Below, piece after piece: positions 48,505 to 61,427 of a DNA stretch of 64,000 bases. A model generated the notes under the pieces. That model was not told the DNA's origin, did no database searches, and saw only the letters and a list, made by a program, of their open reading frames with translations. Position 1 is the first letter of the stretch. Each line of letters opens with the position of its first letter. The DNA is taken from NCBI GenBank assembly GCA_012976225.1, contig JAAVVG010000009.1, positions 62,001-126,000 of the forward strand, given 5' to 3'. A program made the position numbers and the translations under genes. Origin of the DNA: Golubevia sp. BC0850. Taxonomy: Eukaryota; Basidiomycota; Exobasidiomycetes; Golubeviales; Golubeviaceae.

Positions 48505-51500
48505 TCAATTTCCAACCTCATTTGATTTATTTCCATCCTTCGCATCCTTACTAATGGTACTCTGTATCTTTCCATCAATTCCTAAATTCCAAGGAGCGGC
48601 ACCGAAAATAGAGACCTCCTCTTTCTCGATTGGAGAAGCCGACAGAGTGCCCCTGAGATCACCAGATCCAGATGATGAGGTAGAAATTGAGCTTCTGGTT
48701 CCGATTGGACTGAGGTAGTTCTCGATCCTTCTTTTGTCACCTGCTCCCACGATAGATGATGAAGGAGTTGAAGAGCTCCAAATGAAAGTACTCTTGGATG
48801 GTGACGAAGAGGTCGAATCCTTCGAAATCGCATCGTAAATTGAAGGAGGAGCTGAACTCAACTTTGGTAGCGAAGAAGAAGATCCCGGTTGAGGTAGAGA
48901 GTGAGTAGAGTTTTGAACTGAAGGTGAGTTCGAGTAGAAAGAGTTTGATGGATTGAGATTGTTGCTCTGACTACCGAGTTGACTACCACTTCCATATTGT
49001 CTTTGCATGTTCGTAGATTGAAATCTCGAAATGTTGTTGTTCGGAGCATAGATCGAAGCTTCAGACCCATTGGCATTTCCGTTTACGTTTCCTAAACCTA
49101 AGCCACCGTTTCCACCTCCAATCTCAAAACCTCCATAGCTTCCGTTACTTAGATTTGAGCTGGTGCTCAAAAAGCTGTTTCTCTGAGAGCTTTGGCTAGT
49201 GACCCTTGGCGAACCTCCGTTGCCAATGTTCAAAGCCTTTGAGAATGAATCTTCGAAGCTGTTACTTCTCAAAGAGTTTGCTGAAGTCCCTGAAGCGCTT
49301 CCAGAGGTGTTGGTAGCGATTGGAGAGAAGAATGCATTGTCTCCAGAGCTAGATTGACTGGTTGAGATTGGAGAATCTGAGAATCCGGCGTAAGAGTTTG
49401 AGCCATTTTGGTTAAAAGGTGAAAGGAGAGATTGATTCTGTTGATTTGGAGGTTGAGGTAAAGGTTGCTGTTGAATTTGACCTTGGCTTTGAGAAGGCGG
49501 GCTCCTTGCGTCTGGTCCTCTCTCTGGCTTGGTTGTCAGTTTGGCTAGTTGAGATGGAGTTGGATCGACTCCTGCAGCTAGTTGAGCAGCTAGCAAAGCT
49601 CCATCTAGGAAGCGAAGGAAGAAAGAGAACGTAAAAGATAAGTAAGTCTTCGGCACAAAGGGCTTTTGGATCGCAGGTTCGTACACTCACCAGTGAATGA
49701 AGCAGATACAGCTTCATCAGAAAAAGGGAAGCATCTCATGCAAACCTTTCTACGTCTCCAATTCTGATAAAGAACGCAAAGAAATGAGAAAGCTCGCTGG
49801 AGTCAGAGAAGAAAAAGGGGTGACCTTCGCGCGTCAAAGTTCTAAACTCACCACAAAGCCACAACTACTACAGACCCAGTCACCAGGCTGTATGCACATC
49901 GGACCTGCGTTCCCAGTATTGACAATAGGAGGTCTCTCATTCGATCTACCATCTCTAGGATCTCCCAACGAAGGATTAACTCCAGGTCCAATCCCCACTC
50001 CAATAGCTGAAAGTTGAAGTGCTGTTGCCAAAGCTTCTCTACTGTTGTTTGAACCGTTGGGAGATTGGCTCTGAGTTGGAGGAGTATGCACTTGAGGAAG
50101 AGGAGTCAAAGATGTATGAGAAGGATAAGGATAGTTTTGCTGTTGTTGACCTGAAGGAAATGGAAGATGGTTTGTTTGAGGAGGTTGAGAAGCCCAACTG
50201 TGCGAGCTTCTGTCATTGGTGCTGCCACCTTGTGAGGTTGGTTGACGAGAATCAACGGAAGGTGGAGGGTTGGAAGATAGGTTTCCGTTTCCATTTGAAG
50301 GATTTGGCCAGAAAGTTGGGTAGTAGTTACCTGAAGCATCCACTTCGACCGATTTGAGATTTGGGTTTCCAGTTGCGCCTCCGCTTCCGTTCGTGAATCC
50401 TTGCTGTGAAGCAAGCGAAGCCGCTCTTTCTTCAGGAGTGTAATCGTAAGAAGTTCTCTCAGCAAAGTACTTTTCTCTAGCATTGAAATTGGAGCTTGAA
50501 TTCGAACCGTTGGTAGGATTAGGATTGAAGCTTTGAGACAAGCTAGGAAGTGAATTGTAACTTTGGACTGGATGAACCTGATTTTGAGTAAGAGGTTGAC
50601 TCGAGAAACTAGGAGCAGAGTTGCTTGACTTCATTCCACCCGGAAGTGAATTGAACAGATTAGGTCCATTAGTATTGTTAGGGTTCGATGAAGGAAATCT
50701 CTGCCCCGGACTCAAAGGTCCACCCAAGTTACCATTCATTCCAGAGAATTCATTCAGAGCTGGATTGATATCTTTGTTGTTCTTGTTGAAACCATTCCCA
50801 CTTGCGTTCAAGTTCCCGCCGTTTCCATTGTTCAAACCACCTCCATTACCAAGATTTCCAACTCCAAAGACTCCTCCCAAGTTCATGAACATCTTTCTCT
50901 GTCTCTCTCTCTCTTCTTCCATTTTCTTCTTTTTCTCTCTATCTTCGTTCGAATAAGGAGCATTCAACCATTGATTCGCTTGAGGAAAAGTCAAAGGAGA
51001 ATTTGGAATTGAAGAATTAGTGACCGGAGATTTGAAAGAAGCTAGAGGAGATTTAACTGGACTTTGAGAAGTAGGTATGTTTGGAGGTTGAAGGTGAACT
51101 AAGTTTGCTTGACTCGACATGAGTTGAGACTGAACTTGTTCTTCTCTCATGCTAGGAGATGGATAAGGGAACGGCAAATTTCTTCCATTTCCTCCTAGAT
51201 TTGGATCAGTTAAAGATCTTCTGATTCCATCATTGTTCCCACCAAATCCATTCTGATTCATACCAAAGTTAGGAGGAGGTAGAGAATTTGAATTCGACCA
51301 TTGACTACCTTGAGCTTGGACTGGAGGTTGAAAATTAGGGTTCATTCCACCATTTTGAGCTGTCGGTCCAAAACCATTTCCAAATCCAAAGTTTTGGCCT
51401 CCTTGATTCCCACTTTGATTTTGATTCTTCAAAAAGTTGCTAATCAATTGAGATTGGGTTTGAGATTGACCGTTAAAATCTCTGAATAGCCCATTCCCAT

Positions 51501-52822
51501 CAGCTCCGACCACACTTCCATTTCCACTCCCAATAGATCCAGAAGCATTCCAACTACTAGGATTAGCGACTCCTTGATTACTCCAACTTCCCAATCTCCC
51601 ATCCTGAGGAGATCGTGAGATGCCGTCGAAACCCAAAGAGTTGGAAGGTTGAGAAGGATTGGACCTTGAAACTTGAGGAGAGATAGTAGTTTGAGGAGAA
51701 AATGAAGCTTGACTTGAGAAAGAGTTTGTAGGGGATGTTCTGGGATTGGCGTTGATGTCTAATCTGGTGTCTGGGAAGGGGTAGGGCTTTGGAGCTGTAC
51801 AGGCCATACAGAAGGAAGACTTTCCCAGATTCCTGTAAGCTAAAGAGAAAATCGAACGAAACAGAGAGTTTGGGTGTCAGAAGGGGAAGCGCGGATGGAA
51901 GAGGGCAAGAGAGATGGGTGTAGATAACTCACAGCAAGTTGAAGAACCGCAGATCCAGTCTGATAGTGAGAGGTTTGGGAGAAGGATCCAGGAGATCAGA
52001 AACCTAAAGACCATTCCAACAACAGAAAGTGGCATCTCAGGAGAGAGAGTCTTCCTTCGGACCTGATCCGAGAAGAGGCTTCATGTCATCACCTCTTCAA
52101 CTTCTCAAGACCCTTCTTTCAGCTTTTACTCTCTCTCCACCTTCCTGCTCTCTTCTCCAAAGCATTCAAATACATTTTTAAGTCGCTTCTTCATCAAACT
52201 TTAGCTTCACCAGACCTTCTTCGAACCGAAACTCACCACCTCTCTGACCTTGACTTGCAGGTGTCATCCTGGCGGCACCTCCCATCCCCTCCCCACCAAC
52301 GTGTTCTCCCGGAATCTGAGTATAACCGTTTGCTCCTTGAACCAAGTTGAGCATGTTAGGATTAGAAGAAGACTTGTCGTTTGAAGAGGAGAAAAAACTT
52401 TGAGTCTCTGATTTCACAGCTTTGTGAGACCAAGTAGGTCGAAGTTCTACAATTTCGTGATCTTGCTCATCTTTCTCTTCACCCTCTTGATTCTCATTCT
52501 CTTTTCCATCAGAGCTTGAATTTGGATTTGAGTCCCCATTTGAAGTTGGATTGACTGGATTGGATGATTTGGTTGTAGGAACGAAAGTAGTCGAATTGTA
52601 AAACTTGGAAGTGATTGGAGAAGTAGTTTTTGAAGACGAAGTGTTAGTGATAGTAGGAGAAAGAGAAGGATGGTCTGAATCCGAGGGTTGGCGATTGAGA
52701 CTAAAAACTGAATTGAGTTGATGTTGCTGAGCTTGTTCAAGTTTCTCGATCACTTGATGATGAGACTGAATAGTAGAAGATGAAGAATCATTCTCATCAA
52801 CCTCTACAGAATTAGATGTCAT
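48505..52822 (-). CDS. Asn-rich protein with two RanBP2-type zinc fingers (NRP1-like)
   Basis: Exons 52822-52237, 51959-51933, 51839-49852, 49763-49691 and 49604-48505 join in phase to 1257 residues. Finger 1: D196-W-I-C then C204, C215 and C218 (GDWICGSSTC, GKSSFCMAC). Finger 2: W859-V-C861, C864, C875, C878, with NWRRRKVCMRC. Fingers of this class bind single-stranded RNA. Between them lie about 640 residues rich in Asn, Gly, Gln and Ser, with a short charged helix, DREKKKKMEEERERQRKMF. After finger 2, a 365-residue Asn/Ser tail follows. Yeast Nrp1, an RNA-binding stress-granule protein, has the same finger-plus-Asn-rich plan, but I see no RRM here, so it may be a relative rather than an orthologue. 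Finger 1 is spread over three exons, one only 27 nt. Confidence 0.85.
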
Positions 52823-53951
52823 CTTCTCTCGACTATGTATGGTCTTCTGACCTTCAAGGTGCTACCGTGTATTCGCACCGATTGAGGCTTGAAGACAAAC
52901 TTGAATGCAAGGAATTGAAAATGACTTGATGGTTTCCAGTTGCAACTGACGACGAGGAACGGGTAACGAACACCTTTCAATTCTCTTTCGAAAAGAGAGA
53001 GGACGGGGAAAAGGAGGAGGAGGAAAGAAAGAGGGGAAAGTGAAATTTGAAGCTCAATGAAAAGGCATCTCTTAACCCACGCTAGATCCCTTCAAATGTG
53101 AGTTTGGTCCTAGAGTTTTACTCTATTATCTCCTTTCCAAATGAAACAACACGATACAAGAAGATGATAAAACTTCTAATTTGAATGCCGATGACGTTTC
53201 TAGACCGGTTCGTGCACAACGATCACTGGGAACGAGCCCCATCTTCAACCATCTCACGGATCTCATCCACTCATCCCAACTTCACTTCGAGATTTCGCTG
53301 ACCTAATCTCGCATGACTATCCAGAAAATCAGATTAAAGTTGAAATCCCGATTCATCTGACCTTTACACTGCTGTTTCTCTTTTACCTAAGCAAATTGCA
53401 TCTGTTGACTTCTGTTTTGACTTTTGAGGCCCAGGTTTGAGTGCATCCGAAGGAGGCTCGCTCGTCGCAGGAGGAAGAAGAGGGGACCATGCGAGATTTG
53501 GTGGAAGCTCATGCACTCATGGCAGACGAGTGGACTCAAGATGTACTCTCAGTGATAAGTTCTGCATCTTGGCTAAATTTGAGAGAGATGCTTGGTACAG
53601 AACGATTTAAGCGCAAGTCAGAAAGATTCAAGATCAAGCTCGACCATCGGAGATTCGAGGCGAGACTTAGTTGCTGTGTTCACGTTGGCTCCTTTCCTTG
53701 ACTAGTTAGATGTATCAGATTGTAAGATTGCGTAGATTAAACAAGACCGATGGAAAGCATGGTGAACTGAATGATGGGTATAGTAGATAGATAAAGAAAA
53801 AGAAACGACACAAATAGACGAAAAGAAACGGAAAGAGAGAATAGGAAAAGGACGAAGAAAGTAGATGGGCGAAACTCATCCTCGATCGCATGTCGTTCTT
53901 CTATTACCTTCAATCCCTTAGAGACACTGTCAATGAACTAAGGTCTGATAA
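52823..53951. other. gene-poor stretch with one doubtful small frame
   Basis: Upstream region of the NRP1-like gene and 3' region of MVP1. A 71-codon frame from the ATG at 53489 to 53701 (MRDLVEAHALMADEWTQD at its start) has mildly protein-like composition but no homology I recognise, so I do not call it a gene. A short A/G-rich tract runs at 52990-53040. Confidence 0.4.
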
Positions 53952-56487
53952 TCAGAACACCCTTTCAACCATCCCCTTAATCTCCCGTTCATCGTCTATA
54001 AACCCCTTCCAAACTTCATCGACTCCTCTGCATTTGATTTTGATCCAATCCATTTCTTTCAAAATGATAGTCTTGATGTGTTCTCTCCTATTTAAAAGTA
54101 TAGAGATCTGTTTCCTATCACTTTCGATTCCTTGAAGAAGTCTATGAGATTCCGGATCTGAAATCGTATTCGAGGTGTTTGAAAGTTGAGTCAACCTTCG
54201 TTGAGTTAAATCGATTCTCTTTCTTAAAGATTCGATTGAATCAGTGGATAGTTTTTGATGTCTAGAAATTAGGGACTGGAAGGATTGAAGTAGGTCTAGT
54301 TGATACTGAGAGGAGGAAAAAGGAGGGGAAGAGAGAGAGAGAGAGAGAGACAGAGACAGAGAGATGAGAAAGGAGACCTTTAGTAGTCAAGCTTCGAGAT
54401 TCGAAGTCATCATAAAGGAAGATGTTTCAGATCGATTGCATGCAAAGATTCAAGAGATGCTCACCTTCAAACCCTCCAACGTGTTCCCTTCCAACCTCCC
54501 ACCTCTAACCTCCCAAACCCCACCCAATCCTTCACTCAACCCTCCAATCTTCTTATTCCAATTGTCCACTTCAACTTCATCTCTTCCCCACCCTTCTCCC
54601 TTCCCTTCAACTTCTTCCAATCCTCTCAGCCCAAATCCTAACCTCCTAAATTCCCCTCCAAGCTTCTCAACCCCTTCTGCAATTTTCATCAAGCTATCAA
54701 CAACTCCCTTGAATTTCTCGCTAACTCCATCAACACAAAAACTGAATCTCCTAAACTTTTCATCAAAGTCTTGAGGGATCAGCATTTTGTCTTCTGGACT
54801 TAGAATCGCGGATTCTAATAATGATTCCTCTATTTCTGATAGGATTGGATTTGGTTGGATTTCAGCTTGTGAAATTCTCCATTCAGAAAGTAATGATTTT
54901 TCGGTAAAGAAAACTTTCAAAAAGGCATCTTTTTTTAAAACCTCATGATTTTCCAAGATTTCTAAATATCTTATCAAACCTTTTCTTCTTTGTTCATTGA
55001 ATAGCTTTTGATTTTTTAACAAATCATTTTCACCTGTCACAGAGGTGGATAAACTATTCGTTAAAGCTCCTGGGAGATAATCATCCAATCCTCCCAAATT
55101 CAAATTGATCCCAATTCTCTTAGGAGGTAAAGTGGGAACCAACCTAAAAGGATAACGTTTTAACAAAACCTCATGTAAGAAAACGAAATCTGAATATCTA
55201 CGATTAAGAACTTTTGAATTCCGTTTATGAGAGATAAGAGTATAGGTGTTATGTTTGAAGAATGGGATTGAACCTTGTTGTTGAGTTGAGAGAGTTAGAG
55301 TTAAAGAGGGGTTTAGGTGTGAAGTTTGAAGAGTTGTGGATGATGAATTGGAGCTGGTAGATGGAAAAGAAAATTCTTCCGAAATCTTATTTGAAGAAGT
55401 GTGAGGATCTTGAGGATAGAAAGTTGAAGAGGAAATCATGGTGGAGGAAGAAGTTGGAAGACCGTTTGAACCTGATTTTGGTTTTGAAAATTGAGTGGGC
55501 TGGGATTGTGGGGAATTGTTTGGGTTATGAGTACTATTACCCCATGGATCTGTGATGCTTGATTCTGAATTTTTGATGGCTCTGGATCGAGGGAGCGTCG
55601 AGTAATTTGAAGGTTGTGATTGAGGTTGGAGGGAAAGGTTTGGGATTGGTGTTGTTGAAGATGGATTTGAGAGTAGAGATTTTGCTAACGTTAGATTTAA
55701 AGCTATAGATGAAACAGAAAAGAGAAAAAAGGAAATTAATTTCTGATTTGACAGGAGAAAAGGCCTTGAATCTGCGCTCCCCTGCAGAGGGCTTTTGGCT
55801 CTTACCTTGTTGGGTTTCAGCTTGCGATACCAATATAAGAGCTAGATTGAAATCAGTTCTATTGAGTTGAGAACTCGGACTTGTGGAACCGATGATCTGA
55901 TAAAAAGAAGCGGTGGTTGACAAAGTCAATGAGTTCTGTGAGCTTCTGTCCAATTTCTCCAGCATTAGCTGTGGGGTTCCTTCCCAGCTAAGCCAAACTT
56001 GGTTCTGATAGCATACTCTAAAGCTCAAAGGAAGACCTTTCCATTATCCGCTGACATCTGCTTGCGGAGGTTGCCCCTAATCAGCTTCCCCTATCCCACT
56101 TCAACCCCTTCCTCTCCCCTCTCCCTCCGTTTTTACATAGCTACTCACCTCTTGAATCACATCATCATCTAACCCAGATCTCTTTAGTAGCTGCTCCAAC
56201 TGACTCCTCTCAATCTCATGCCCATTCTTTGAGACCATCTCCCACGCAGCGTCATAAATCTGGGGTAGCTTCGACGTCGAGGTTCCATTCAAGGCTGAAT
56301 TTGGAGAATTTGAAGCCCAAGTGGTAGGTCTTGGTTTGATGGAATTGATAGTAGGAGGAGTTGGATCGAAGGAATCGTCGTTTGAGGTGGTGGTGGTAGT
56401 CCAGGGAGATGGATCATCTGCTAATTGAGATAACATTCCTCCGGCTGAGGAGGATGCTAACGATCGAGGTTGATCAAATCGTGACAT
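53952..56487 (-). CDS. MVP1: sorting nexin Mvp1 (SNX8-like), PX-BAR
   Basis: Exons 56487-56149, 55896-55806, 55702-54465 and 54305-53952 give 673 residues. Mvp1 acts at endosomes, where it binds phosphatidylinositol 3-phosphate and drives retrograde membrane carriers. The N-terminus has an EH-like segment, YDAAWEMVSKNGHEIERSQL, then IIGSTSPSSQLNRTDFNLAL. The PX domain follows, with RRYSDFVFLHEVLLKRYP at residues 311 onward and LVPTLPPKR, where the first Arg of RRYSDF and the PPK loop bind the lipid. After it come KGLIRYLEILENHEVL and a long helical C-terminal region, including RHQKLSTDSIESLRKRIDL, that would form the BAR domain. The gene is head-to-head with the FHA gene, 220 bp apart. Confident call. 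Confidence 0.93.
54331..54360. repeat. GA microsatellite in an MVP1 intron
   Basis: Perfect GA units followed by degenerate GACA units, inside the last MVP1 intron (54306-54464). On the sense strand this is a pyrimidine tract next to the acceptor and probably helps splicing. Confidence 0.85.
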
Positions 56488-56707
56488 GAAAAGAATAATT
56501 AGAGATTAGAGGTTGAAGGATGGAGGAGAGCAAAGGAAGGCTAAGTGAGGTGACTTGGGCAGAGGATAAGCTTTTCGTCAGGCAACAGTTCAAAACCTAT
56601 CAAAAACGTGATCACGTGCAAGAACGCGACTATTCTCGGTTTCCTCTCCTTCTGACCCATCGCATCAAGCATCCATCAAGTTAAACATCAAGTAAAACCT
56701 TTCTCCA

Positions 56708-59700
56708 ATGATTTCTTCAATCCGAAGATCTTTGAGTGGAACGTTGGTGAAATCATCATCGCAATCCTCTTCATCTCCTTCAAAGATTCAAACACAACCT
56801 CAAGAGCCAACACCAACACCAACACCAAAATCCTCAATGGTGTACGCCACTCTAATCCTTCAAGATTCTAATGGAAATGTTTTGGAAAGATTCCCTTTGC
56901 TGGATAGAGTCACCGTTTTCGGAAGGTGAGTAAGAGCGTGAGAGGTTGGTGTTGGATGCCAATGGGAATGTTGGATCCAGACAACAGAAGGAACAAGTAG
57001 CATCTAATCGTAATGGCAACTTCGTTTCCTTGTGGTTCAGATCTTCAAAAGCAGACGTTCGAATCGTAACAACATCAGTCTCGAGAATCCAATGCAAAAT
57101 CCATTTCAATCCTGGTGGTTCAGAGGTGAGTTTTATCCATCCACCCTCTCTCCTCTCTTCTGTCACCTAACCATTTACATTCTCAAATATGTTCTATTCT
57201 TTTGAACTCCTTCAGCCAACTCTCGAAATTCTAGGATCCAGAGGAGCTCTCCTCAATTCTATCTACACTCCACCACTTTCCGACACCTGTTCAGGTCTTT
57301 ACCCACTCCACGAATCAGACGTTCTAAGCATCGAAAACAGACATTTCAGATTAAGCTTACCCTGCACGAATTCAAACATTCAGGTGAATCAAGAAGTTGG
57401 AGGAGAAGGTGGAGTGATGATAGACACACCAGCAAAGAATGGTGGTGGTAGGAGAAGGATTAGAATGAGTTTGGTTAGGAATGCAAAGATCGAAACTCCT
57501 TCTAAGCTAATTGAAGGAAGGGGAAAGTGTGCAAGAAGAAGTTCTGTGAAGCCTAGGAACGAGATGGTAGAAGAGGAGGGAGGAGACGTTGAGATGAGGC
57601 AAGTAGAGGAAGAGGCGCAAGAGGATGATGGGGATATGATTATCATGGAGGAATTAGATGATGATGATGAAGAAGAAGAAATCATTAAGGCAGAAGGATT
57701 GGTTGAAGAAGAACCTCAACAACAACAAGAACTTCTAGTCTCAACTCCTTCTCCATCTCCTTCAAAATCTATCGATTCCCCTTCTAAATCCAAATCCAAA
57801 TCTGCATCTGCATCAAAGAAAGCACGTAGATCTTCTGGATTCTTTGGAAGAGCTGGAGTCAAATCTGCCGGTGGAGAAATTAAGAAGATTAATGGAGATT
57901 TCTATGGAGAAGAGATTAATGGTTCAAATTCAAATTCAAATTCATCTCCTTCATCATCTCCTACGAAAGTATTAGGAGAGAATAATTTCAACGATGCTAG
58001 TTCCCCTTCGAAGCAGAAGAAATCATTAAATCCCTTCGGTTCTTGTTCAGATGACGATTTCAAAATTCCAAGACTTCCTTCAAATAATCAAACTCCACCA
58101 GTTTCTCCTTCCAAAAATCAATTCTTACCAACTCCTACTAGGCCACTTCAACATTCTCCATCCAAAAATCGTAGAGTCAGTTTGAGAACTGATTTCCTTG
58201 TTAGGAGAACTGAAGAATTTCAAGAAGAGAGAGAAAGAGAATTGGAAGAAAGGAAAAGATTGGAGGAAGAGATGAATAGAAAGGATAAGGAAGAATGGGA
58301 AGAGAGACAAAGAGCTAGAGAGATGAAAAAAGTTGATGAAGATCAAGATGAGAAACTTATGGAAGGAATGGATATCGATATGGACATCGACGAAGATAAA
58401 GAAGATGAAGATGAAATTGAGAAATCTTTAAGTTTCAGTTTAGGTGAAGATGACGAGAACGGAATGGATTTAGATAACTCTTCTCCGCTTGGAAGTTCTC
58501 CTTTATCTCCTCCTAATAGTTCTCCAGTTCAACATCAAAGTTTCACAGCCTCTTTAGGAGCTTTCTTAACTCCTCAACCCCCAAAACTGAAGATCATCAA
58601 AGGAGGTAGGAAAAGTACTGGAAGAATTAAGAAGATCAGTTTGGGAGGTAGAAAGTCTTCTGGTGACCATTGGATCACAAGTTTCGGAAGAGGAGGAATG
58701 ACTAGAACCAAATCTGCTCCAGATGGTTTGTTAGCTTCTCCTCAAAACAACGGAAACGGTTCGATCTTAGGACAAGACGAAGAAGAGATCCATGGAGATG
58801 GCGAAACCAGTAGAGCTTTAGATGCTCTTTGCGAAGAAGCTGAAGGTCATGAAACTGATGAGGAGGAGATAGAGCAAGACGTTCAAGATCAAGCCCAATT
58901 GACTGAAAGTCCTGAGGAATCCGATTCTTTCTCAATCCCTCCACCACCTTCACCTTCTACTTCTACGATTTTACCAATCTCAACTCCTGGCCCAGCTTCT
59001 AGATCAAGCATTTCGGTCAAAGCTTCAAGTTCTTTAAAGAAAGCTGGTAGAAGATCTTCAACTTCTTTCTATGCTTCCAAAGAAAGTTCAAGTCCTGATA
59101 GAAATTCAAAGAGTGGAATGTTGAAAGATGATGCTTTGGCGGCTTTGAAACATGTTCTTTATTCTAGTGCTGTTGGAAATGAAAACAAGGTCGAAGAACA
59201 ACCTCAAGTAGAAGAGACACGATCCAAAGTAGAAGAAGTAGAAGAAGCTCCAAAATACGGAGGATTGAGGGAAATGATGAGAAACGTTCCAGGATCTCAA
59301 GAATTACTTTCATTGGCTAATAGTCCTAAGAAGAAAGGCCACTCTAAGGGATCAAAAAGTCCAGCAACTCCAGATATGAGAGATCTCAAACATTTCTTGA
59401 AAGAACCCGTCAATCAATCGACTCCATCAATGGAAGGTTTAAGAGATTCATTGAATTTGACTTCTTCTCCTGCTATGCAAGTCGATGTTAACGTGAGACA
59501 ACTTCAAGTTCCTTCTACTCCAATCATTGAATCACATTCTAAACCTAGAAAGTCAGTTAGAGAACAACAATTTGAAACTCCAGATCTAAGTTTCTTGAAG
59601 CACGTTTTCGCTCTACCTCCAAAGGTCGTTGAAGCTGATTCAAATCTAAAGAACGTTAGAGATTTATTTGAAGCTCATAGAGAAGAGTTGACTTCTTTGA

Positions 59701-61427
59701 CTCCTGTTAAAGAGAGACAAGATGATTTGAAGAAACTGTTGAATACTTCTGGAGCTAAAAGGGTCATTATCAAGGCCGCTACTGGAGCTTTGAATGCTGA
59801 AACGGTCAAAGAAAGTCCTATGCCTTCTCCGTCTCTGTCACCTATGCCTTCTCCTTATCCTTCTCAAGCTGAGAACTCTGATTTCAAGACTCCTGAAATC
59901 CCAAAGGCTTTGATCAGTTCCTCTCCAATCAAACCTTCAGTTGAACAAGAAAATTCTCCTCTACCTAAATTGAAGACTTCTGAAGGGAAAGGTAGAGTTT
60001 CTCTAAAACCAAGGAAATCTTTAGGTGAATCTTTGGCTGGTAGACTTGGTAGGACACCTTTGAATCCTCCTCCTTCTCCTCCAGTAGAGGTTTCTGACAA
60101 GGATAAGGTGATGAAGAAGAAGATCTCAAGGAATGCTTTGGATTCAAGTTCAAGTTCTCCTTTCAAAAATACTCCTTCAAAACCCAGGAAATCGTCGAAG
60201 GTTAAGAGCAATGAATCTACTCCTCGAAGCGAATTGAAAGTCGTGGAACATGAACCAGCTCAGAAGGAGTCTTCCTCTTCTCCTTCGAAGAAAGCTTCAA
60301 GACGCAAGAGTAGTAGAAACTCATTGGTTGGAGGAAAGGATTCTGAACTTCCTGTTTCTCAATCTAAGGACGTTCAAGGTCAAGTTGAACCGGAGATTGT
60401 AGTTGAAGAAGTCAAGGAAGCTGAGGTAGAAAGGCAAGTTCAAGATCAAGATTCAGTTTCAGAAGCACCTACTGAAGTCGAAATCGAAGCCGAGAAGAAA
60501 TCTAAGCCAAGTCGTAGACCTAAAAGAGAAGCGGCGTTGATGGCTACTTCTTCAATCGCTGCTCTTTCTTCTTCTCCAGCTCCTTTCGCTACTTCTTCAT
60601 CTCGTTCAAAGAAATCTCAACCTGAAGTCATTATTTTTATTCCATCAAAAGGAAATGGAAAGATGTCTGTCGAAGAAGACGAGGAAGCACAGCAGGAAGC
60701 TTTAGACGAGCCTTCTTCACCAACTCCAAAAGCTAGAACGTCAAGGAAAGCGGCTAAGGCTACTTCATCTTCTCCTTCGAAGAGATCTCAAGTCAAATCA
60801 AGCTCTAGTCGATCAAGGAAGGCTAAGGTTGAAGTTGAAGAGGTAGAAGATGCTCAACCTGAAGAAGAGCTTGGAGAGGAAGTCGAACCAAAGAAGGTTG
60901 CTTCCAAAGGTAGATCGAGATCTAAGTCTTCAAAGAAAGATCAAGAAGTAGAAGAGGAAGAGAACTCTTCGGATCTGGAAAACGAAGCTCAAGCTGTGGA
61001 GGAAGAAGCTACTGCTTCAAGGAAAGGTAGAGCCACTAGATCAAAGTCTTCCACTATCAAGAAGAGAACTGCCACCAAGAAGCAGCTAGAAGAGAATGAA
61101 GATCAAGAAACAGAAATCGAGCCTTCTTCGGAGGTGGCTGAATCAACCACTTCAACTAGGTCTAAACGAAGTCTCAAATCATCCAAATCTAATCCTTCAC
61201 TGTCTTCTTCGGTCTCTAGCAGAGGTACAACATCAAGATCGAAGAAGGTTGAGGAGAAGGCAGAGGAAGAGCAGAACGAGGAAGAAGAAGTGCCTGTAGT
61301 CAAGACGAAAGCTTCAAGTACTAGAACTCGAGCCAAAACTACCAAGTCCAGTGCAGCTGAAGAAGACGTTGATTTGGACGCCCCAGTCGCTACTAGAGCT
61401 ACCAGGAGTAGAGCTGCTAAACGTTGA
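56708..61427 (+). CDS. 1504-residue FHA-domain protein, Ki-67-like
   Basis: Exons 56708-56925, 57041-57125 and 57216-61427 join in frame. The FHA domain spans about residues 46-160: ATLILQDSNGNVLERFPL, V-F-G-R73, DVRIVTTSVSRIQCKIHF, then GALLN and SIENRHFRLSL, with the Gly-Arg, Ser-Arg and His/Asn positions that bind phosphothreonine. Beyond it the protein is very Ser/Lys/Glu-rich, with a coiled-coil block at about 58200-58350 (EEFQEERERELEERKRLEEE) and long acidic tracts. Residues about 738-950 carry repeated short helices: ALKHVLYS, GLREMM, TPDMRDLKHFL (residue 819), TPSMEGLRDSL and TPDLSFLKHVF. These resemble the D-L-x-x-h-K-E-L-F core of Ki-67 repeats. A chromosome-coating or nucleolar role is inferred. 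The C-terminus is Lys/Arg/Ser-rich. Confidence 0.85.

Noticed and set aside
53489-53701. Possible 71-residue protein
   Set aside because: Composition is mildly protein-like, but there is no family, no upstream signal and no conserved motif; too weak to call.
57389-57685. Minus-strand 98-codon Ser-rich open frame
   Set aside because: Antisense shadow of the GA-rich codons of the FHA gene; composition is the reverse complement of Glu/Asp runs.
58170-58200. PP1-docking RVSF motif of Ki-67 in the FHA protein
   Set aside because: The sequence there reads RRVSLR; Leu in place of Phe does not fit the RVxF rule well enough to claim.
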